Shown here piece by piece: positions 25,553 to 33,665 of a stretch of DNA of 46,620 bases. The notes below the pieces were generated by a model. It was not told the origin of the DNA. It saw only the letters and a list, made by a program, of their open reading frames with translations, and ran no database searches. This stretch comes from CAIMZW01 sp037135095 (GTDB lineage Bacteria; Actinomycetota; Actinomycetes; Nanopelagicales; Nanopelagicaceae). The stretch is from the NCBI GenBank assembly GCA_037135095.1, contig JBAXKZ010000008.1, forward strand, positions 1 through 46,620, given 5' to 3'. The position numbers and the translations under genes were made by a program. The stretch's first letter is position 1. Each line of letters begins with the position of its first letter.

Positions 25553-25794
25553 ACGGGTAATCCTTCTTCATCATAAAGAAAATCAGTCGCGTTTTCACTG
25601 GTCATGCCTTCTGGCATCAATTTATGAATTTCTTCCGCCAGCGCCTTCATTCGCTTGATCCGTTCTTCGCGGCTCGCTCGAGCAAGCCGCTCTCGAAGTG
25701 CCACTGTGACCGCTTCGGTAAGTGTTTCGTGGTAGAGGGAAGCCAGCTTTGCCGCGAGTTCGTGCGCCTCGGGGCTCTTGATATTCATACCCAT
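25549..25794 (-). CDS. vapB: VapB-type antitoxin
   Basis: The product begins MGMNIKSPEAHELAAKLASLYHETLTEAVTVALRERL and continues with a charged helix to about residue 55. This is the Rv0623/PSK-type VapB with an N-terminal DNA-binding part and a C-terminal toxin-binding tail (TDFLYDEEGLPV). Possible starts are TTG 25800, ATG 25794 and ATG 25788. ATG 25794 is preferred because a TAACAT box ends exactly 6 nt before it, giving 81 residues. It precedes and overlaps vapC by 4 bp, and would repress its own promoter. Confidence 0.85.
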   Translation of the reverse strand: MGMNIKSPEAHELAAKLASLYHETLTEAVTVALRERLARASREERIKRMKALAEEIHKLMPEGMTSENATDFLYDEEGLPV

Positions 25795-25800
25795 GCCCAA

Positions 25801-25819
25801 ATGTTATACCTTTTAGTAT
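25801..25819 (-). promoter_or_regulatory. vapBC promoter with overlapping operator-like repeat
   Basis: The minus-strand TAACAT (25801-25806) is a TAnnnT -10 box 6 nt before ATG 25794. An inverted repeat, ATAC (25806-25809) and GTAT (25816-25819) spaced by 6 bp, overlaps its upstream edge. A VapB dimer bound there would block polymerase, as in known vapBC autoregulation. The repeat is short, so this is tentative. Confidence 0.4.
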
Positions 25820-25836
25820 GTCCGTTTCTACCTTAT

Positions 25837-26736
25837 TTACGCTCGAGGGTGGGCCTGTTGATACGCCGATTGCAGGCGCTCGGCCGAGACATGGGTGTAA
25901 ATCTGAGTCGTCGATAACGAGGAGTGGCCCAAAATCTCTTGAACGGTTCGAAGATCGGCTCCCCCTTCCAGCAGATGGGTCGCGGCGGTGTGGCGCAGGC
26001 CGTGTGGACCCATGTTCGAGCCAACAGCGCTCATGGCTTGGTAGACCACTTCACGAGCGGTTCGTTGATCCAGCCGCTTTCCTCTGGAACCTAAAAAGAT
26101 GGCCGAACCCGAACCATTGGCAACCAAATCTGGTCGGGCGCGCACCAGATAGCCATCGAGGGCTCTTTTGGCTGGAAGTCCCAGTGGGACAACACGCTGC
26201 TTATTTCCCTTACCTAGTACTTGAAGGGTGTTTCGATCAGAATCGAGGTCGAGCAGATTTAAGCCACACAGCTCCGAGACTCGAATTCCGGCGGCATATA
26301 AAACTTCGACAATTGCCAGGTCTCGTAGGTGAAGGGCGGTTGGCTCTTCGCTCGCTCTGGTCTGTAGCGATTCCAGCACAGTGGCGGCATCACTTTGGGT
26401 GAGAACTTCGGGCAAAGTCTTTAGTGGCTTAGGAATTGCTAATGAGGCGCCAAAATCTTCCTTAATCCAACCTTGGCTAGCAGCCCAGTACGTGAAAGCT
26501 CGAATTGAAACTATGCGGCGAGCCAAAGTGGCTCTGGAAGTTCCGGTCGCTTGCTGATTAGCGAGCCAGGATCTGATGTGGGTAAGTTGAAGATCAGAAA
26601 ATTCTACGATTTCAAGTTTTGCCAAGTGTTTTAAGAACGACTCTAAATCAGAGACATATCCGCGAATCGAATTATCGGCCAGATTGCGAACCAGAGCTAA
26701 GTGCTCTTCATACTGTTCGATCAATCCGCTAGTCAT
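25837..26736 (-). CDS. xerC: Tyrosine recombinase XerC
   Basis: XerC with XerD resolves chromosome dimers at dif. The 299-residue protein has an N-terminal SAM-like core-binding domain (1-100) and the catalytic set Arg152, Lys176, His245, Arg248, His271 and Tyr280 (GIRVSEL, KGNKQR, HGLRHTAATHLL, LGHSSLSTTQIYTHV). Its position between cimA and rpsB is that of the housekeeping XerC of actinobacteria, and no att sites or phage genes flank it. A TAATCT box overlapping the cimA stop ends 6 nt before the ATG, suggesting an additional leaderless promoter. Confidence 0.92.
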   Translation of the reverse strand: MTSGLIEQYEEHLALVRNLADNSIRGYVSDLESFLKHLAKLEIVEFSDLQLTHIRSWLANQQATGTSRATLARRIVSIRAFTYWAASQGWIKEDFGASLAIPKPLKTLPEVLTQSDAATVLESLQTRASEEPTALHLRDLAIVEVLYAAGIRVSELCGLNLLDLDSDRNTLQVLGKGNKQRVVPLGLPAKRALDGYLVRARPDLVANGSGSAIFLGSRGKRLDQRTAREVVYQAMSAVGSNMGPHGLRHTAATHLLEGGADLRTVQEILGHSSLSTTQIYTHVSAERLQSAYQQAHPRA

Positions 26737-26742
26737 AACTAA

Positions 26743-26748
26743 AGATTA
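26743..26748 (-). promoter_or_regulatory. Candidate -10 box of leaderless xerC
   Basis: TAATCT on the minus strand contains the TAA stop codon of cimA and ends 6 nt before the xerC ATG. No Shine-Dalgarno is present in the 9-bp gap, which favours a leaderless start over simple read-through translation. Confidence 0.42.
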
Positions 26749-28335
26749 CTCGGGTTTGCGACCTTGTCTTAATAAGCCATAGGTAACGGCATCCTCTAAC
26801 GCCATCGCTGAAGCGGCGATTACATTCTCGTGCACACCGATCGTGCTCCACTCGCCATCGCCATCGCTGGTCTCAACCAATACGCGAGTAATTGCACCCG
26901 TGCCCAGGCGACCTTCGAGGATACGAACTTTATAGTCGGTCAGTTCAAGCTTTGAAAGTTCTGGATACAGGCGCTTAAGCCCGGAACGCAAAGCGTTATC
27001 AATGGCGTTAACTGGGCCATTGCCCAGACCTTCAGCAACAATCTTCTCATTGCCGGCAGTAATGCTTACAACAGCTTTTGAAGTTACGCCGCCGGCTTCA
27101 TCGCGAATAACGGTGGACTCCCAATTATCTACGGTGAAGAAGTGAGCGCGCTTACCGTCGATCTCCTCGCGCAACAAAAGTTCAAAGGAGGCATCGGCCG
27201 CTTCAAAGGTATAGCCATGCGATTCCATATCTTTAACGCGAGCTACAACGCGACCAACAACTGACTTATCATCTCCCAAGTCGACTCCGAGTTCCAGTGA
27301 CTTCAATTCAATAGAAGCGCGGCCGGCCATTTCTGAGACCAGCATTCGCATGTCATTGCCAACTGATTCTGGATTTTCGTGTTGGTACATCGCAGGATCT
27401 ACTTTGATGGCGCTGGCATGCAAGCCCGCTTTATGGGCAAAGGCGGAAACGCCAACATATGGCTGACGCCCGCTGGGGGCAACGTTAGTAACTTCGGCAA
27501 CGGCATGTGAAATTCGAAAGGCTTCACGAAGCGCACCTTCGGGCAAGACTTTAATTTTCTTCTTTAATTCCAGATTCGCGATGATGCTTACTAGATCGGC
27601 ATTGCCGGTGCGCTCGCCATAGCCATTAAGGGTTCCTTGAACATGGGTAGCGCCAGCAGCGATTGCAGCAAGTGAGTTTGCGATCGCGCATCCAGTGTCA
27701 TTGTGGCAATGAATGCCTAAACGTGCCGAAGAGCCAAGTAAGACCTCATGAACAATCTCGGATAGCTCATCTGGCAACATGCCGCCATTGGTGTCACAGA
27801 GCGCGATTACATCGGCACCAGCTTCAGCGGCGGTTCGAACTACTTCTAAAGCGTAAGCACGATTAGAAAGATAACCATCGAAGAAATGTTCGGCATCAAG
27901 AAAGACTCGCTGCCCGCCGGCTCGCAAGAATTCGATAGATTCGCGAATCATTGCCAAGTTTTCATCAAGATTGGTTTTTAGCGCCAGATCAACATGTCGA
28001 TCGTGACTCTTAGCGACCAAAGTTACGACTGGCGCTTGCGAATCTTGGAGTGCGCGCAGCAAAAGATCGTCAGCAGCTTTCACGTTGGGGCGACGAGTAG
28101 CACCAAACGCTACGAAGGTAGCGTTCTTAAATTTCAATTCGGTTTGGGCACGTTTGAAGAACTCGGTATCCTTCGGATTAGCTCCAGGCCAGCCACCTTC
28201 GATAAAACCAACACCAAGGTCATCCAAGTGACGAGCAATCGCCAGCTTGTCATGAACTGAAAGGTTCAAACCTTCTTGCTGCGCGCCATCGCGAAGCGTG
28301 GTGTCATAGATATGAAAGGCGTCCGGAGTGCTCAT
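26746..28335 (-). CDS. cimA: (R)-citramalate synthase
   Basis: CimA condenses pyruvate with acetyl-CoA to citramalate, giving 2-oxobutyrate for isoleucine without threonine. The 529-residue protein starts FHIYDTTLRDGAQQEGLNLS near residue 6. It shows the HMGL-like TIM barrel with ADVIALCDTNGGMLP and HCHNDTGCAIANSLAAI, and a C-terminal LeuA-type allosteric domain (about 400-520). The GFIEGGWPGANPKD segment is typical of the CimA/TIGR00977 branch rather than LeuA. ATG 28335 shares one base with the ilvE stop (TGATG). The frame continues upstream to 28452 only as a shadow within ilvE. Product specificity is family-based. Confidence 0.9.
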   Translation of the reverse strand: MSTPDAFHIYDTTLRDGAQQEGLNLSVHDKLAIARHLDDLGVGFIEGGWPGANPKDTEFFKRAQTELKFKNATFVAFGATRRPNVKAADDLLLRALQDSQAPVVTLVAKSHDRHVDLALKTNLDENLAMIRESIEFLRAGGQRVFLDAEHFFDGYLSNRAYALEVVRTAAEAGADVIALCDTNGGMLPDELSEIVHEVLLGSSARLGIHCHNDTGCAIANSLAAIAAGATHVQGTLNGYGERTGNADLVSIIANLELKKKIKVLPEGALREAFRISHAVAEVTNVAPSGRQPYVGVSAFAHKAGLHASAIKVDPAMYQHENPESVGNDMRMLVSEMAGRASIELKSLELGVDLGDDKSVVGRVVARVKDMESHGYTFEAADASFELLLREEIDGKRAHFFTVDNWESTVIRDEAGGVTSKAVVSITAGNEKIVAEGLGNGPVNAIDNALRSGLKRLYPELSKLELTDYKVRILEGRLGTGAITRVLVETSDGDGEWSTIGVHENVIAASAMALEDAVTYGLLRQGRKPE

Positions 28336-29420
28336 CAAATTACCTTGCGATTCCAACCGTGCGTATCTGGAATGGTTCCATGCTGAATTCCTAATAGCGT
28401 TTCGCGAATCTGAACGGTGATTGGACCAGGATTTCCATCGCCAGTTTTCCAATATCCGTGAGCGCTCTTTGCGCCGCCAACAGCCGATACAACTGCTGCA
28501 GTTCCACAGGCAAAAATTTCGGTGATCTCGCCGGAGAGCACGCCATCGCGCCAGTCATTAACGGAGATCATCTCTTCTGATACGGCATAGCCAAGATCGG
28601 CAGCCACGGTAAGGATCGAATCTCGAGTAATGCCTGGCAGCAAAGTTCCAGTCAGTTTTGGCGTCACAACGCGAGCGTTAGCGCCACTGCCTTTAACAAA
28701 GTAAAGGTTCATGCCGCCCATCTCTTCGACCCATTTTCGTTCAATCGCATCAATCCAAACGACCTGATCGCAGCCTTCTGTGGCCGCCTGCTTTTGGGCA
28801 ACAAGAGATGCTGCGTAATTTCCACCGCACTTAGCTTCGCCAGTGCCACCTGGAGCGGCCCGTACATATTCGGTCGAAATCCAAACCGTAACAGCAACCG
28901 AGGCATTGAAATAGGCACCTGCTGGGGTCGCAATTAAGAGGTAGGTAGCTTTATTAGATGGGCGAACGCCTAAACCTACTTCAGTGGCGATCATAAATGG
29001 GCGAAGATAAAGGGATTCGCCAACTTTTGACGGAACCCAATTCTGATCTTGTGTCACCAATTGTTCGATAGTTTCGACAAAGAAATCGGTCGGCATTTCT
29101 GGCAACGCCAAACGTGCCGCACTTCGAGCAAAGCGGGCGGCATTTGCTTCGGGACGAAAGAGCGAGATTGAACCATCTAGGTGGCGATAAGCCTTGAGGC
29201 CCTCGAAGATTTCTTGGCCGTAATGAAATACCGCAGTTGCTGGATCAAGTGAAATCGGACCGTATGGGATTAACTCCGCATCGCTCCAGCCTTCAGCTTC
29301 TGACCACTGGGCTACCACCATATTGTCGGTGTAATACTTGCCAAAACCTGGAGCGGCTACGCGTTCTTCTCTTTCGGCATCCGGTACCGGTTGTTGATTT
29401 GGTTTAAGTTGTACCTTCAT
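28335..29420 (-). CDS. ilvE: Branched-chain amino acid aminotransferase
   Basis: IlvE performs the last step to valine, leucine and isoleucine with PLP and glutamate. The 361-residue fold-type IV enzyme has HYGQEIFEGLKAYR near 67-79, Arg140 region YLRPFMIATE, PLP lysine Lys197 (GEAKCGGNYAASL), and GTAAVVSAVGG near the C-terminus. It overlaps leuB by 4 bp and touches cimA by one base. Confidence 0.96.
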   Translation of the reverse strand: MKVQLKPNQQPVPDAEREERVAAPGFGKYYTDNMVVAQWSEAEGWSDAELIPYGPISLDPATAVFHYGQEIFEGLKAYRHLDGSISLFRPEANAARFARSAARLALPEMPTDFFVETIEQLVTQDQNWVPSKVGESLYLRPFMIATEVGLGVRPSNKATYLLIATPAGAYFNASVAVTVWISTEYVRAAPGGTGEAKCGGNYAASLVAQKQAATEGCDQVVWIDAIERKWVEEMGGMNLYFVKGSGANARVVTPKLTGTLLPGITRDSILTVAADLGYAVSEEMISVNDWRDGVLSGEITEIFACGTAAVVSAVGGAKSAHGYWKTGDGNPGPITVQIRETLLGIQHGTIPDTHGWNRKVI

Positions 29421-30457
29421 CGGACCGCCTCAACTAACGCGGTACCAATTTCAACTGTGCTTCGCTTTGAGTCGTCCCGCGTTAACAAATCTGCGGCGAC
29501 CGCATCTTCAACTTCCTTCGCGGCATCGGCCATGCCCAAATGGCTCAACATCATCGCAACCGACATGATTGTTGCTGTCGGGTCAGCGATCCCCTTGCCA
29601 GCAATATCTGGGGCGGAGCCGTGCACTGGTTCAAACATCGAAGGAAAAGCTCCGGTTGGATTGATATTTCCGGATGCTGCCAAACCAATGCCACCACAGA
29701 TTGCCGCTGCGATATCAGTCAGAATGTCACCAAAAAGATTATCTGTTACAACAACATCAAAACGCTCTGGGTTGGTAACGAAGAACATCGAAGCTGCATC
29801 GGCATGTAGATATTCGGTCTCGATATCTGGAAAGTCCTTGGCAACCTCGTTGAAGGTTCTGGTCCAAAGCCCACCTGCACGAGTCAGAACATTGTTTTTG
29901 TGCACCATCGTTAATTTCTTGCGAGGTCTGGCGGCGGCGCGTACAAAGGCATCGCGAATAACGCGCTCAGCTCCTCTTCGCGAATTCATGCTCTCCTCGG
30001 TCACGATTTCAAATGGCGTGCCATATTGCAAAGTTCCGCCCGCGCCAACATATGGGCCTTCGGTACCTTCGCGAACCACGATGAAATCTATGGATTTGGA
30101 GTTAACCAAAGGCGATTTCACACCAGGAAATAACTTTGCCGGCCGGAGATTTACATAGTGATCAAAAGCGAATCGCAATTTAAGCAGTAGTCCGCGCTCG
30201 AGCACGCCGCTGGGCACCGTGGGATCTCCCACTGCGCCCAACAGAATTACATCGGCTTTCGCCAATTCCGCCATAGTTTCATCTGGCAGCGCTTCGCCAG
30301 TTCGATGCCAGAACTTTGCTCCTAAGTCGTAATCAGTTTTGGTAAAGGTGGTGTCGTACTTTGCGGCCACTGCATCTAATACGCGAAGCCCCTCTGCTAC
30401 GACATCTGGTCCGATACCGTCGCCGCCAATTACTGCAAGGTTAAAGTTCTTGGACAT
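29417..30457 (-). CDS. leuB: 3-isopropylmalate dehydrogenase
   Basis: LeuB oxidatively decarboxylates 3-isopropylmalate in leucine synthesis. It also handles methylmalate in the citramalate route, which gives it a second role beside cimA. The 346-residue protein has GGDGIGPDVVAEGLRV, VREGTEGPYVGAGG, and NLFGDILTDIAAAICGGIGLAASGNI followed by FEPVHGSAPDIAGKG. It shares one base with the serA stop (TAATG) and overlaps ilvE by 4 bp. leuA, leuC and leuD are not in the window. Confidence 0.95.
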   Translation of the reverse strand: MSKNFNLAVIGGDGIGPDVVAEGLRVLDAVAAKYDTTFTKTDYDLGAKFWHRTGEALPDETMAELAKADVILLGAVGDPTVPSGVLERGLLLKLRFAFDHYVNLRPAKLFPGVKSPLVNSKSIDFIVVREGTEGPYVGAGGTLQYGTPFEIVTEESMNSRRGAERVIRDAFVRAAARPRKKLTMVHKNNVLTRAGGLWTRTFNEVAKDFPDIETEYLHADAASMFFVTNPERFDVVVTDNLFGDILTDIAAAICGGIGLAASGNINPTGAFPSMFEPVHGSAPDIAGKGIADPTATIMSVAMMLSHLGMADAAKEVEDAVAADLLTRDDSKRSTVEIGTALVEAVR

Positions 30458-32049
30458 TAAGACCCCAATACGACAGTGCGGACAGTAGTTGCGCCAGTTT
30501 CGGCTTTTACGATTTCAAGAATCTCGGCTGGTAAAACAGAATCGACTGTAATCGCCATCAAAGCCTCGCCACCTAAGTGATTGCGTCCAACTTGCATGCC
30601 GCCGATATTGATTCCGGCTTTGCCAAGGGCATTACCAACGGCGCCAACAATTCCCGGCTGATCGGCATAGCGGAGGAAGAGCAAATTATCGCTAAGTGGT
30701 AGATCTAGATCATGGTTATCAATTGCCACAATCTTTTGAACTTGGCGAATCCCCATCAGCGTTCCACTAACCAACAATTGGGTTCCGTCGCTAAATGCTG
30801 CGTGTACCGAGACCATATTTCGATGGTCTGGACTGACTGGATCGGAATGAACTGAGGCGCTCATACCGCGTTCTGCTGCCAAGGCAGGTGCATTTACGTA
30901 AGTAACATCTTCGGCACCGCAACCAACCAAAGCTCCCAATAGTGCAGATGATCCCAATACGGAACAGTCATGCTCGGAAATCTCGCCACGAACTTCGACG
31001 ATGATTCCAACAGGTAACTCCCCAGCTAGACCAGTCGCTACCTGAGCCAAATGTTCAACTAATGAGAGAGCTGGTCGAACATCCTCGTGAATCATTCCGC
31101 CCTTGACGTTTACTGCATCAGGAACTAATTCACCAGCAAGTGCTTTGCGAACTGAAACTGCTACCGCAATTCCAGCACGTTCTTGAGCTTCATCGGTTGA
31201 AGCACCCAAATGTGGGGTGGCAACGACGTTATCCAATTGGAAGAGCGGCGAATCGGTACAAGGTTCCGTTACATAAACATCGAGCCCTGCGCCACCAACG
31301 CGACCTTCAACAAGTGCGTCATACAACGCGCTTTCATCCAAAACGCCGCCACGCGCCGCATTAACAATGCGAACTGCTGGCTTTACCTTCTTTAGCGCTT
31401 CGACCCCAATGAGGTTTGCGGTCTCTTTGGTCTTTGGTAAATGAATGGTGATGAAATCGCTAATGCGAAGAAGTTCATCGAGTTCAACTAGTCGAACACC
31501 GAGCTGCGCCGCGCGCGCTGGCTGAAGATAGGGATCAAAGGCCACTACATCCATTCCAAAGGCCTGCATGCGAGCCGCAACAAGCTGACCGATTCGCCCG
31601 AAGCCAACAATGCCTAGAGTTTTTTCGAAAAGTTCGGCACCGGTGTATTTGGAACGAGCCCACTTGCCATTTCGAAGGGCGGCATTAGCAGGGGAGATAA
31701 AACGAGCCGACGCCAAAAGCAAGGAAATTGCGAGCTCGGCCGCACTGACAATATTTGATGTCGGTGCATTAACAACCATTACGCCGGCAGCAGTCGAGGC
31801 TGGGATATCAACGTTATCCAAACCAACACCAGCACGTGCAATGACCTTAAGTCCCTTGGCAGCGCCGATTGCTTCGGCATCCATCTTGGTTGCCGAGCGA
31901 ATCAGAACGGCATCGACACCAGCGGCAAGTGCCGCCAGCAACTCGTCGCGGTTAGCGCCATCACAATGACGGACTTCAAAGTCTGGACCCAGCGCATCGA
32001 GTGTGGCTGGGCTTAACTCTTCAGCAATTAGGACGACCGGTTTAGCCAC
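30457..32049 (-). CDS. serA: D-3-phosphoglycerate dehydrogenase
   Basis: SerA starts serine synthesis by oxidising 3-phosphoglycerate. From GTG 32049 the protein has 530 residues. It includes the substrate-domain ARAGVGLDNVDI, NAD-binding GIVGFGRIGQLVA, and the catalytic histidine in TPHLGASTDEAQ. An allosteric-substrate-binding domain and a C-terminal ACT domain (about 455-530) follow. An ATG at 32076 is also in frame, but it would overlap ilvC by 35 bp. GTG 32049 gives the family N-terminus (VAKPVVLIAEELS) and an 8-bp overlap. Serine synthesis is therefore co-transcribed with the BCAA genes. Confidence 0.94.
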   Translation of the reverse strand: MAKPVVLIAEELSPATLDALGPDFEVRHCDGANRDELLAALAAGVDAVLIRSATKMDAEAIGAAKGLKVIARAGVGLDNVDIPASTAAGVMVVNAPTSNIVSAAELAISLLLASARFISPANAALRNGKWARSKYTGAELFEKTLGIVGFGRIGQLVAARMQAFGMDVVAFDPYLQPARAAQLGVRLVELDELLRISDFITIHLPKTKETANLIGVEALKKVKPAVRIVNAARGGVLDESALYDALVEGRVGGAGLDVYVTEPCTDSPLFQLDNVVATPHLGASTDEAQERAGIAVAVSVRKALAGELVPDAVNVKGGMIHEDVRPALSLVEHLAQVATGLAGELPVGIIVEVRGEISEHDCSVLGSSALLGALVGCGAEDVTYVNAPALAAERGMSASVHSDPVSPDHRNMVSVHAAFSDGTQLLVSGTLMGIRQVQKIVAIDNHDLDLPLSDNLLFLRYADQPGIVGAVGNALGKAGINIGGMQVGRNHLGGEALMAITVDSVLPAEILEIVKAETGATTVRTVVLGS

Positions 32050-33076
32050 GTGTTGCCAGGCCTTCTTGGTAATCATCTTTGGAATCTCCCCGAACCCAAG
32101 ACATCATCTTTCGAAGCTCTCGGCCAACCGCTTCGATTGGATGGGCTTCGCCCTTGGCACGGAGCTGCTTGAACTCAGGTGCGCCGGCATCTTGATCCTT
32201 GATGAAGCGATCCGCGAAGGCCCCGCTTTGAATGTCAGCAAGTACTGCCTTCATGTTCTCCTTAACGCGTGGATCAATAACGCGAGGACCGGAGATGTAA
32301 TCACCATATTCGGCGGTGTCAGAAACCGACCAGCGCTGCTTTGCGATTCCGCCTTCGTACATCAAGTCGACGATCAACTTGAGTTCGTGCAGACATTCGA
32401 AGTAAGCAACTTCTGGTTGGTAACCAGCTTCAACCAAAGTTTCAAAGCCATACTGGACGAGCTGTGAAGCGCCGCCACAAAGAACGGATTGCTCGCCAAA
32501 AAGATCGGTCTCGCACTCTTCGGTGAAGGTCGTCAAAATTCCACCAGCGCGAAGTCCACCGATGGCCTTTGCATAAGAGAGTGTTAAAGGCCAAGCGCTG
32601 CCGCTCGCATCCTGTTCAACTGCGACAAGCACTGGAACGCCTCGACCGGCTGAGTACTCACGACGTACTAAGTGGCCTGGACCCTTCGGGGCAACCATTG
32701 CAACATCGATGTTGGATTCGGGCTTGATGTAGCCAAAGCGAATATTGAACCCATGTCCGAAGAACAAGGCTGAACCTGGCTTGAGGTTTGGCAAAATGGA
32801 ATCGGTGTAAATATGGCGCTGCACGTGATCAGGAGCCAAGAGCATTACGACATCGGCTTCCTTAACGGCGTCGGCGACTGAGAGAACGCGCAAGCCTTCA
32901 GATTCAGCTTTCTCGCGTGACTTTGAACCTTCAGCTAACCCAACTCGAACATCGACTCCGCTATCGCGCAGACTCAGTGCGTGGGCATGTCCTTGAGAGC
33001 CGTAACCAATCACCGCTACTTTCTTGGATTGAATGATGGATAGATCGGCATCTTCGTCGTGATACTGGGTTGCCAC
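32042..33076 (-). CDS. ilvC: Ketol-acid reductoisomerase (NADP+)
   Basis: IlvC isomerises and reduces acetolactate and acetohydroxybutyrate. The 344-residue length marks the short class I enzyme. The N-terminal Rossmann motif is GYGSQGHAHALSLRDSG. Knotted-domain motifs DLFGEQSVLCGG and the Glu-rich YFECLHELKLIVDLMYEGG follow. The start is GTG at 33074-33076 with AAAGGT 7 nt before it. It follows ilvN after a 70-bp gap in which I see no terminator. Confidence 0.96.
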   Translation of the reverse strand: MATQYHDEDADLSIIQSKKVAVIGYGSQGHAHALSLRDSGVDVRVGLAEGSKSREKAESEGLRVLSVADAVKEADVVMLLAPDHVQRHIYTDSILPNLKPGSALFFGHGFNIRFGYIKPESNIDVAMVAPKGPGHLVRREYSAGRGVPVLVAVEQDASGSAWPLTLSYAKAIGGLRAGGILTTFTEECETDLFGEQSVLCGGASQLVQYGFETLVEAGYQPEVAYFECLHELKLIVDLMYEGGIAKQRWSVSDTAEYGDYISGPRVIDPRVKENMKAVLADIQSGAFADRFIKDQDAGAPEFKQLRAKGEAHPIEAVGRELRKMMSWVRGDSKDDYQEGLATRG

Positions 33077-33146
33077 TGTTTTTACCTTTCCCTAAATGGA
33101 ATTACCTGGAGTAGTTAGTGCTGGTGGTACTGGTAAAGCCTATTTT

Positions 33147-33665
33147 CTAACGCTTTTCTTCCGAAATTGAGCCTGGTTTTAAGCCTCGCGACATCGCTAC
33201 TAGCCCCGATTGGACCAATTCTTTGATGCCGTAGGGCTCTAAAACCCGTAGCAGCGCTTGAATCTTCTCGGCGTTGCCGGTGGCCTCAATTGTGACCGCA
33301 TCCTGAGCCACATCGACCACTTTGGCTCGAAAGAGCTGCACGGTCTCCAAAACTTGAGAGCGGGTAACCGGCGTAGTTGCAACCTTGACCAACAAGAGTT
33401 CACGTTGAACCGATGTAACGGGATCCAATTGCGTGATGCTGATGACGTTGATCAACTTATCTAGTTGTTGAATAACTTGTTCAAGGGCGTGACCGTCGAC
33501 ATTGATGACGATCGTCATTCGCGAAATATTCTCATCTTCCGTTGGGCCAACAGCCAAGGAATCAATGTTGTAACCGCGACGAGAGAAGAGCGAGGCGACT
33601 CTAGCAAGAACGCCAGGGCTGTTTTCAACGAGAACGGAGAGGGTATGTGTATTTGCGGTATTCAT
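33147..33665 (-). CDS. ilvN: Acetolactate synthase small (regulatory) subunit
   Basis: IlvN activates IlvB and confers valine feedback inhibition through its ACT domain. The product has an N-terminal ACT domain (HTLSVLVENSPGVLARVASLFSRRGYNIDSLAVG) and a C-terminal ALS_ss domain. Two starts are possible: GTG 33668 and ATG 33665. AGGAG lies 5 nt from the ATG but only 2 nt from the GTG, so ATG is preferred, giving 172 residues and a one-base overlap with the ilvB stop (TGATG). Confidence 0.95.
   Translation of the reverse strand: MNTANTHTLSVLVENSPGVLARVASLFSRRGYNIDSLAVGPTEDENISRMTIVINVDGHALEQVIQQLDKLINVISITQLDPVTSVQRELLLVKVATTPVTRSQVLETVQLFRAKVVDVAQDAVTIEATGNAEKIQALLRVLEPYGIKELVQSGLVAMSRGLKPGSISEEKR

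Noticed and set aside
25837..26736. Integrase of a mobile element
   Set aside because: The tyrosine recombinase is at the usual XerC locus, is of XerC length, and has no attachment sites, direct repeats or phage genes around it.
32050..32076. serA start at ATG 32076
   Set aside because: It would overlap ilvC by 35 bp and adds residues absent from the family; GTG 32049 fits better.
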